Shown here piece by piece: positions 15,917 to 22,413 of a stretch of 22,413 bases of DNA. Positions within the stretch are counted from its first letter, which is position 1. Every line of letters begins with the position of its first letter. The notes beneath the pieces were generated by a model. That model had not been told where the DNA came from. It saw only the letters and a list, made by a program, of their open reading frames with translations, and did no database searches. Origin of the DNA: JBHBQE01 sp041776485 (GTDB lineage Bacteria; Bacillota; Clostridia; Lachnospirales; Lachnospiraceae); assembly GCA_041776485.1 (NCBI GenBank), contig JBHBQE010000012.1:1-22413 (forward strand), read 5' to 3'. The position numbers and the translations under genes were made by a program.

Positions 15917-17906
15917 AACTGAATATGTGTCTTATGGACAGTGCAGTCAAAGGATAAGGCGGCTTTTAATTGATATTTTAATTGCCATTGGACTTTCCTT
16001 TAGTCAGATTAGCCTTTTAATTAATCTCTTTGTTTTGGATTACGGACCTTACAATGCCTTTAAGGGCGGCATTGTTGAGGGGTATGTAAGAATTGTCAAT
16101 ATAATAGGAGATATGCTGGGAAGAAGCCGATATATTATTTTTACAGGTTATGAAGTACCTGATGGTGATTACGGCTTATTTATTACTTTTATATTTATTT
16201 TGTTATGCCTTATTTCATTTTTTATAATAAAAAGCGGCATTTTACCATTGTTTATATTTTATTATATTGCCCCTGTTGTTTTCACTTATCTTTTGGGTGT
16301 TGCAGACCCTAAGGATTTATTTATGCTTATTTTATTTACATTGCTTGCGGCTTTTTCGGTAAGATATGGAGAAAACTACAGATTTTTCATGCCGGTGGGT
16401 ATTTCTCTAATATTTATACTTATGGGTTTAATTGTGATTAAAAATCCTGCATATGATTTTCTTAGTAAAAAGCCTGTGTTTGCCAATGTAATTTATGATA
16501 AAAATACAGAGCTTCTCAATACGTTACGATACGGCAAAAAATATATTACTAAAGACGAAACAGCTTTCTCAATAACTATGGAAAATCCTGAAAGTACATG
16601 GCTTAGAGGCTATGTGGGGGAAAGCTATAATAACGGTACATGGGTAGCAAACCCCAATAATGCTCAATATAACTATTTAGCCACAAGAGAAATATTAAAA
16701 AACAGAAAATTTAATGGTTTGGGGCAACTTGCCATGGCAAATGCTCTTGTAAACGAGCCTAAAAGCGGCAATGTATCCATAGAGATGAAAAAAGCCAACA
16801 GAGAATATATGCTTATACCGTATGAAATATCAGATAACAGTATAAGCCGGGGAGAAAATTACGGCGACAGCTTTATTAAATCCAAAGGATTATTTGGAAA
16901 AAGAAAATATAGCTACTTTGCAAATGAAAATCTTACTTCACATTGGACGGATATTGCCGGAGAAGTGTTTACAAATATATCTGAGAATAATTTTCCAAAG
17001 GACTATATGGAAAATGAAGCAGCCTTAAATATACATAATTACAATTCCTTTACACATATAGATAGGGAAACAATGTTTCATTTGGAAAATGAAATAGGAA
17101 GTACAGGGGATTATCGGGATGAGCATATAGATTATAAGTGGGCAATTAATAATATACTGGACTATATGGAAAATAAGTTAATGTATAAACCTGATTATGA
17201 GTATAAAAGCATAAGAGATACCTTAGAAAATCACGGCGGAAATGATAGAGCCTATGCGGCTTTGGCAACGGCGATGTTTCGGTATTATAAAATTCCTGCA
17301 AGATATGTAGAGGGGTATTTGATTACAAGAGAGGACGCCAATAACATGGAGTCTGGTATTCCCTACGATATTATGGGGAAAAATTTCCATGCCTGGACGG
17401 AAATATATATAGACTCGATAGGCTGGGTCCCCATTGAAACAGTACCGGAATTTAAGGGCATGGTTCCTCAGGCTGACCTTAACAGGGGTATTGATAATGA
17501 AAATCTTATTCAGGAATTTAAAAAGCATTCCTCAAGCCTTTCCTCAGATAGGGAGGGGGAAATAATTCTGGATAATCATGAAAATTCCGTAATGGACAAT
17601 TTTTTGAGTATATTTGTAACTGTTATTTTGATATTCATATTATTTGGAATCATATTCAGGCTTATTTTAATATTAATTAAATCAATAAAGATGTATGCCT
17701 CCTTTATGCAAAAGGACGTTAAATCGGCAGTTTCTTCCATATATTATGAACTGAAAAAAAGATATGAAAACCTCAATCCCGAGGCAGTATATATAGGAAA
17801 CAGAGCATGCTACAGCCCCCATAATATTCAGGAAAGCGACAGAGAATATATGCTTTCCAGGTGGAGGAGCAGGAGAAAATTATATGAAAAAAAGAAGAAT
17901 ATATAA
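15891..17906 (+). CDS. Membrane transglutaminase-like protein (TgpA-type topology), catalytic Cys apparently lost
   Basis: 671 residues. About five membrane helices in the first ~190 residues are followed by a large extracytoplasmic region (about 195-570), one more helix (about 571-598) and a basic cytoplasmic tail, matching TgpA-like transglutaminase proteins. The transglutaminase-like core is clear from KIPARYVEGYL and FHAWTEIYID, then GWVPIE. In the family the nucleophile lies in a G-x-C-x-x-[FY]-A motif; here the sequence is GGNDRAYAALATAMF, so Asp452 occupies the Cys position. His500 and an acidic residue (Glu516) remain. It may therefore be a non-catalytic scaffold. ATG 15891 lies within the DUF58 gene and has a weak ribosome binding site; its 3' end overlaps the DUF4430 gene by 23 nt. 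Confidence 0.87.
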   Translation: MEILLNFHETEYVSYGQCSQRIRRLLIDILIAIGLSFSQISLLINLFVLDYGPYNAFKGGIVEGYVRIVNIIGDMLGRSRYIIFTGYEVPDGDYGLFITFIFILLCLISFFIIKSGILPLFIFYYIAPVVFTYLLGVADPKDLFMLILFTLLAAFSVRYGENYRFFMPVGISLIFILMGLIVIKNPAYDFLSKKPVFANVIYDKNTELLNTLRYGKKYITKDETAFSITMENPESTWLRGYVGESYNNGTWVANPNNAQYNYLATREILKNRKFNGLGQLAMANALVNEPKSGNVSIEMKKANREYMLIPYEISDNSISRGENYGDSFIKSKGLFGKRKYSYFANENLTSHWTDIAGEVFTNISENNFPKDYMENEAALNIHNYNSFTHIDRETMFHLENEIGSTGDYRDEHIDYKWAINNILDYMENKLMYKPDYEYKSIRDTLENHGGNDRAYAALATAMFRYYKIPARYVEGYLITREDANNMESGIPYDIMGKNFHAWTEIYIDSIGWVPIETVPEFKGMVPQADLNRGIDNENLIQEFKKHSSSLSSDREGEIILDNHENSVMDNFLSIFVTVILIFILFGIIFRLILILIKSIKMYASFMQKDVKSAVSSIYYELKKRYENLNPEAVYIGNRACYSPHNIQESDREYMLSRWRSRRKLYEKKKNI

Positions 17907-19227
17907 AATTTTAGCAACAGGGGGAATATTGCTTTTTATTGCCCTGTCAATACTTTTACTCCATACCTGTAAGCCTGTAAACTACGGTAACAAGCTTAGC
18001 GTGGATATGAGTAAGGTGTCCGCTCAGGTATATAGGGGAGAGGGCTATGTTGTAGACATAGATAATAAGAAAAACAATGATATTGTAACAGATTTTATAC
18101 ACGAAAATCTGCCTGAAACAGAGGTTGATAACGAGCACAGTCCCGATGAGATAAATGAAAAAGCCGACAGCAATAAAACAGAAAACGGCACCACTGATAT
18201 TACTGAAAAAAATAAAATAAATATTGATAATGTTGAGAATACAGATTCCATTACTGAAAACAGTAATAAAAAGATAGAAGACCAAAGCGATAAAAGCGGA
18301 AGTTCCTCGGACAGTGGAAATATAATCGGAAAGCCCAATAACGATAGCAAAGATAGTACCAGCGGAAAGGAAATAAAGGACAATAATGACAGCAACACCC
18401 CTTCCGGTAAGCCTTCTACTCCATCAGGCAATACTAAGCTTCCTACCATAAAAGTAAAGGGAATAGCAGAGGGGAAGACTTACTATAATAACCTTGCCAT
18501 ATTTCAGGTAACTGCCACTGATTATAAGGGGCAATATATTAAACATTACAGGGGTGTGGTAATCACACTAAACGGGGCTGAAATCCCTACCGGTGACTGG
18601 AAGGACGGCAGCGGCTCTTCTGTGGGTCGACTGGTTAACCAGACTATAAACGAGGGAGAAAATCATATACTTATAACAGCCACCGATACCTGGGGCAATA
18701 CAAGCAGCAGGGCATTTACTGTATATGGCAGCAGTGGACCCGATGAGGAAAATGATGCCAGGATTACCCTTACCCTTGACCTTAACGCCATTCATTGCGG
18801 AATTAAGTTTAGCAGTGTACATATTCCAATTACCGAGGGTGAGCCGGCAATTAATCCAATAATCAGAGGATTAAACCAACAGGGATATTCCCCAAATATA
18901 AGAGGCGACCAGTATGGGGCATATATAGAATCCATAAGCGGAAGCGGTATAGCGGAAGGCTGGGATTTAACTCAGGAGGAAATATATGCGCTGCAGCAAT
19001 CGGGTTTTGCCGTGTGGGGTGAAGAAGTGGATGATGGAACCGGAAATATTATATTTGTGTTAGACAGGGATAGACAGGACCCTAACAAATTACAGGAATT
19101 TGATATAGCTTACGGTTCAGGATGGTTATGGTATCTTAACGGCGCTTTACCACAGGCTGGTACATCTTCAATACCGGTGGTAGACGGCGATGAAATAAGA
19201 TTAGTTTGGACAAACGGAATTTTTTAA
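17884..19227 (+). CDS. Membrane-anchored DUF4430 protein (transcobalamin C-terminal-like domain)
   Basis: 447 residues. A KKRR start and a hydrophobic helix (about 9-26) act as signal anchor; Cys29 follows, but its context (LLHTC) is a poor lipobox. Residues about 55-185 form a low-complexity linker rich in Asp, Asn, Ser, Lys and Thr, suited to spanning the cell wall. A beta-sandwich of Ig-like type follows (about 188-285), including ITATDTWGNTSS. The C-terminal ~155 residues match DUF4430, also called transcobalamin-like C-terminal: ITLTLDLN at the start and the hallmark GWLWYLNG (413-420), then a VDGDEIRLVW ending. In intrinsic factor and transcobalamin this domain clasps cobalamin against the helical toroid. 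With the B12 riboswitch and the toroid lipoprotein in the cluster, a corrinoid-binding role is a reasonable inference. Confidence 0.87.
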   Translation: MKKRRIYKILATGGILLFIALSILLLHTCKPVNYGNKLSVDMSKVSAQVYRGEGYVVDIDNKKNNDIVTDFIHENLPETEVDNEHSPDEINEKADSNKTENGTTDITEKNKINIDNVENTDSITENSNKKIEDQSDKSGSSSDSGNIIGKPNNDSKDSTSGKEIKDNNDSNTPSGKPSTPSGNTKLPTIKVKGIAEGKTYYNNLAIFQVTATDYKGQYIKHYRGVVITLNGAEIPTGDWKDGSGSSVGRLVNQTINEGENHILITATDTWGNTSSRAFTVYGSSGPDEENDARITLTLDLNAIHCGIKFSSVHIPITEGEPAINPIIRGLNQQGYSPNIRGDQYGAYIESISGSGIAEGWDLTQEEIYALQQSGFAVWGEEVDDGTGNIIFVLDRDRQDPNKLQEFDIAYGSGWLWYLNGALPQAGTSSIPVVDGDEIRLVWTNGIF

Positions 19228-19254
19228 GCATAGAAGTTTTAGAAAGGAGAAACT

Positions 19255-22200
19255 ATGTTAGCAGAAAAGCTTAAAAGGATTGCGGCGGCTATGCTTGTTG
19301 CCGTTATGGGAATTCTATTAATTCATCCCATAAATGTACAGGCAGACGCTTCTAATCCTGATAATTGGGATTGGTATAAGTACTCTAATAATGAGGAAAA
19401 CAATGCAGTTACCAATGCCCGTACCATTACAAATTATAAGGAGGCTGACACAAAATGGGCAACAAAGGTTTCCGGAGTTTCAGGTTGGGAGGCAAGCGCT
19501 ACACCACCCTTAATTGACGGGAAATATGCCTATGTGGCTGCAAAAAGTCATGTACGCCAGATAGACATAGAAACCGGTTTGGAAACAGAATTATCCCTCA
19601 AGGAAAGACCTGCATTTTATAAAAAGAAAGACGTGGGATATGCCATGAATCCCATGCTTTATGCAGAAGGTAAATTTTTCATACCCTTAGACGGAGGAAG
19701 TATACAGTGTGTAGACGCCAAAACCCTTGAGCCTCTTTGGGCCTCTAAGCCTTTACAGGGACAGTCAATATCAAATATAAGCTATAAGAGGATAAACGGA
19801 AAGGGATATGTATATACCGGAACTTGGAAGAGTCATACAAAAGACGGCACATTTTTTGCAGTTGCCATAGATAATGAGGGAATATCCGAAGTAGAATTTA
19901 ATAATATTAAATATAAGGAAAAAGAGCCGGCATGGAGCTTTGTTCCCTCAAGTACAGAGGTTTCCGGTGGACCTGATAATAACAGAGCCAGAGGCTTTTA
20001 TTGGGCTGGTGCCTATGTAACGGAAAAGTATTTGGCAGTTGGAACAGATGATGGTACAAATGACGGTAATTATGTTAAGGGTGGAACCCTGTTTACATTA
20101 AATCCCGTTACAGGAGCCGTGATAGACTCAATACCCGGTATTAAGGGGGACATAAGAACATCTATATCATATAACAATGGTTATTTGTATTTTTCTACAA
20201 AGGGAGGACATCTTCATAAATGCAAGGTGGACAGCGAAGGACATCTTTCAGAGGATTCGTATGTAAATCTTGGAGGTATGACTACGGCAACTCCCGTTGT
20301 ATATAAGGATAGAATATATATAGGCGTGTGCGGAACCGGAGGACAGTTTGACCCTAACGCAGGACATAAATTTGTTGTTATAAATGGCAATGCGATGGTA
20401 CCCAATAACGATAATGATGACGCAAATTCCGGTGCCATTGCCTATACACAGCCCATTCCGGGATACCCTCAGGCTACACCTCTTTTAACCACAGCCTATG
20501 AAAATGAAGACTATGATAATAATGGAAGCCCTGACGGCAGAGTCTATGTTTATTTTACCTTTAATGCAAAGCCCGGCGGGATATATTATTTCTATGATAC
20601 CCCGGGTGCAACAGCTCCTGCCATTACAGACCCCAATGAGACATTTCTGTATTCTCCACCCTATGAGCAATACTGTATTAGTCCCATTAATGTGGATAAA
20701 AACGGTGTTTTGTATTTTAAGAATGATTCCACCTATAATTTTGCCGTTCACAGAAATGCCGCATATTTAGACGGGCTTGAGCTTTTGGACAATAATGATA
20801 ATCCCTTTAAAATAAAAGAAGGGGAAGAAATGAAGGAATTTAAGGACGTATTTTCCTTTAGAAAGAAGGAATACACCATAAATTATTCAGCAGAAACCAG
20901 TGTTAAGGTAAAACCTACTCCGGTAGATGGAGGTGTGGTTACAGTAAACGGTACTGCTTATTCAGGAACTCCTGTTGAGATACCCTTAAGCGGACAGAGT
21001 GATACGGTTATTAATGTGGTGGTTAAAAAGGAGGACGGCGGTAAAACCTATAGCAGAACGTATTCCATAACTATGGTTCCTTTGGGAAATAGTGCTTTGG
21101 CTTCGGCTATTTATGTTACGGAACCGTATAACACCCCGCCTTGGTTAGATGCTGATGCGATATGTTCGCTTACTCCTGCCTTTTCATCGGATATTGACAG
21201 CAATACTGAAATGGTTTCAGAGATTAATGAAGATATCAGAAATAATAGCCGTGCAAATGTTTGGGTTACAATGGAAGATCCCGACAGTACCATGAAGGTT
21301 GTCAAGCTGATTAAAAATTCTGACGGTGTTATACAGGAAGAGGAACAGGAGCTTAATAAAATTAATAATGCCTCTAGTGAACAAGAAAAGAGTACCAGAA
21401 GAATAATGGTGAGTGGAGAACAATACCGAGATATTAATATAAAGGTGCATATAACATCAGCAAATGGAAAAAATACCAAGACTTATCTGGTAACCGTAGG
21501 TAATCAATACCATGTAGCTAAAGTAGAACTTAAAAAGACGGATGTTATCATTAAAAATAATGAGGAAATAAGCCTAGCTTATGAAATTACACCGGATAAT
21601 GCGGATGATAAGAGTGTGATTTGGTCCTCAGATAATCCGGATGTTGCCACTGTTGACAATGACGGAAGGGTTAAAGGAAAGGGAACCGGAGAAGCGAATA
21701 TTACCATTACAACCCTTGACGGGAATCACAAGGACGTGTGCCATGTTACAGTGGGAGATGTTGCCGTAAAGAAGCTTAAGGAAAAGCTTAAGACAGATAT
21801 TGATGCCGCTTATAGTCTCAGCACATCTATAGCTGAAAGTGTAGACGGAAATGACATTCTTACAAGCGATAAATGGACAACAAAGGAAGCTTTCAACAGC
21901 TTAAATAAAGCCATTAGCGAGGCAGAAAATGTATATAATAATCCAAATGCAACTGCAGAACAGATTGAGGCTGCAATAAACAGTCTTGAGAAGGCAGTAA
22001 ATGATTTTAATGCGACAGTACAAAACGGTACTAAGAAGAAAACCAAACCTGCCACAAACCAATCTGCCATAATTGATAACGTGGAGTATGCACCGGTTTA
22101 TAATTATGACTATTATGTGAAAAATAATCCTGATATATTGCAAGCCTTTAATGGAGATAAAAAGGCTACCTTAAACCATTTTGTTCATCATGGTATGGAC

Positions 22201-22413
22201 GAGGGCAGACAGGCGTGTGAATGGTTTGATGTATATTTCTATAAAAATACTTACAATGACCTGCAAGCTGTATATGGTGACAACCTAAGGGCATATTATC
22301 TGCATTATATAAGCTATGGGAAAAATGAGGGAAGAAAGGGCTGCGAAGCAAATATATCCTCACCCAATATGCCTGTAGTGGCTGATGATATGGATTATTC
22401 CAGTGTGTATGAC
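19255..22413 (+). CDS. Secreted multidomain surface protein: beta-propeller, cadherin-like, BIG2, FIVAR and C-terminal repeats (3' end outside window)
   Basis: An open frame of 1053 codons with no stop before the window ends, so longer than a search for complete genes would show. AGAAAGGAGAA precedes ATG 19255. A Sec signal peptide ends at VQA (cleavage after about Ala30). Residues about 60-500 are a PQQ-like beta-propeller built of repeated strands such as GKYAYVAAKSHVRQIDIETG, GSIQCVDAKTLEPLW and GTLFTLNPVTGAVIDSI. A cadherin-like beta-sandwich follows (about 505-608, with VTVNGTAY and TYSRTYSITM), a second related domain with an insertion (about 610-750), BIG2 (about 753-833, VIWSSDNPDVATVDNDG) and FIVAR (about 834-925). 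It ends in approximately 44-residue repeats from 945. Position in the B12 cluster suggests a surface corrinoid-binding or docking role; the ligand is unproven. Confidence 0.87.
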   Translation, partial: MLAEKLKRIAAAMLVAVMGILLIHPINVQADASNPDNWDWYKYSNNEENNAVTNARTITNYKEADTKWATKVSGVSGWEASATPPLIDGKYAYVAAKSHVRQIDIETGLETELSLKERPAFYKKKDVGYAMNPMLYAEGKFFIPLDGGSIQCVDAKTLEPLWASKPLQGQSISNISYKRINGKGYVYTGTWKSHTKDGTFFAVAIDNEGISEVEFNNIKYKEKEPAWSFVPSSTEVSGGPDNNRARGFYWAGAYVTEKYLAVGTDDGTNDGNYVKGGTLFTLNPVTGAVIDSIPGIKGDIRTSISYNNGYLYFSTKGGHLHKCKVDSEGHLSEDSYVNLGGMTTATPVVYKDRIYIGVCGTGGQFDPNAGHKFVVINGNAMVPNNDNDDANSGAIAYTQPIPGYPQATPLLTTAYENEDYDNNGSPDGRVYVYFTFNAKPGGIYYFYDTPGATAPAITDPNETFLYSPPYEQYCISPINVDKNGVLYFKNDSTYNFAVHRNAAYLDGLELLDNNDNPFKIKEGEEMKEFKDVFSFRKKEYTINYSAETSVKVKPTPVDGGVVTVNGTAYSGTPVEIPLSGQSDTVINVVVKKEDGGKTYSRTYSITMVPLGNSALASAIYVTEPYNTPPWLDADAICSLTPAFSSDIDSNTEMVSEINEDIRNNSRANVWVTMEDPDSTMKVVKLIKNSDGVIQEEEQELNKINNASSEQEKSTRRIMVSGEQYRDINIKVHITSANGKNTKTYLVTVGNQYHVAKVELKKTDVIIKNNEEISLAYEITPDNADDKSVIWSSDNPDVATVDNDGRVKGKGTGEANITITTLDGNHKDVCHVTVGDVAVKKLKEKLKTDIDAAYSLSTSIAESVDGNDILTSDKWTTKEAFNSLNKAISEAENVYNNPNATAEQIEAAINSLEKAVNDFNATVQNGTKKKTKPATNQSAIIDNVEYAPVYNYDYYVKNNPDILQAFNGDKKATLNHFVHHGMDEGRQACEWFDVYFYKNTYNDLQAVYGDNLRAYYLHYISYGKNEGRKGCEANISSPNMPVVADDMDYSSVYD
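22087..22413 (+). repeat. Protein-level tandem repeats (NPD/GxxEGR type) in the surface protein
   Basis: Two copies and the start of a third of an approximately 44-residue repeat are visible. Copy 1 covers residues 945-990 (YDYYVKNNPDIL, then LNHFVHHGMDEGRQ), copy 2 covers 991-1033 (FDVYFYKNTYNDLQ, then YLHYISYGKNEGRK), and the third opens with DYSSVYD near 1047. The pattern is Y-x-x-N-x-D-L, then G-D, then H-[FY], then G-x-x-E-G-R. I recognise it as common in clostridial surface proteins but cannot name a function; cell-wall attachment is one guess. Confidence 0.7.

Noticed and set aside
18045..18449. 134-residue open frame on the minus strand
   Set aside because: It is the antisense of the biased Asp/Asn/Ser-rich linker of the DUF4430 gene; the leucine/serine-rich product is explained by that composition.
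1..22413. CRISPR arrays, tRNA or rRNA genes
   Set aside because: No regularly spaced DNA repeats and no tRNA or rRNA hallmarks were seen on either strand.

Overview
The window looks like a low-GC Gram-positive anaerobe of the Clostridia, probably Lachnospiraceae-like. This is inferred from A/T-rich codon use, AGGAG-type ribosome binding sites, lipoprotein and Sec-type surface proteins, FIVAR/BIG2 domains, and a eukaryote-type NADP isocitrate dehydrogenase. No 16S rRNA or tRNA is present to confirm it. Every supported gene lies on the + strand.

Positions 1-3000 hold the end of one ABC exporter half-transporter, a complete second one, and a small DUF454/YbaN membrane protein. Sampled 60-base lines here are about 50-55% G+C, against about 37-42% in the housekeeping genes that follow, so this may be separately acquired DNA. 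Positions 3063-11533 form a housekeeping run: a divergent EF-G paralogue behind its own promoter and a perfect 9-bp inverted repeat, then leuS, a eukaryote-type NADP isocitrate dehydrogenase (icd), an ABC-F ATPase with an unusually short first ATPase domain, and the redox chaperone Hsp33 (hslO).

Positions 11534-12210 are a decayed mobile-element scar. It contains a KilA-N gene with an early stop and a lost 3' end, joined to the C-terminal catalytic part of a tyrosine recombinase. The recombinase is frameshifted by an exact 5-bp tandem duplication (TTATG).

Positions 12289-22413 are the most interesting part. A perfect TTGACA-17-TATAAT promoter drives a cobalamin (B12) riboswitch followed by an intrinsic terminator. 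Behind it lie a lipoprotein with a terpenoid-cyclase-like alpha/alpha-toroid (like the alpha domain of intrinsic factor/transcobalamin), a MoxR AAA+ ATPase, a DUF58 protein, a membrane transglutaminase-like protein whose catalytic Cys position is Asp, a membrane-anchored DUF4430 protein (like the C-terminal beta domain of transcobalamin), and a secreted multidomain beta-propeller/cadherin-like/BIG2/FIVAR protein that runs off the window. From MoxR to DUF4430 the genes are spaced by 13 nt or overlap. My reading is a B12-repressed operon for a cell-surface cobalamin capture system. The two halves of an intrinsic-factor-like protein are encoded as separate anchored proteins, with a propeller protein alongside and a MoxR-DUF58-transglutaminase module that may help assemble them. 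The regulatory signals and domain resemblances are read from the sequence; cobalamin binding is inference.
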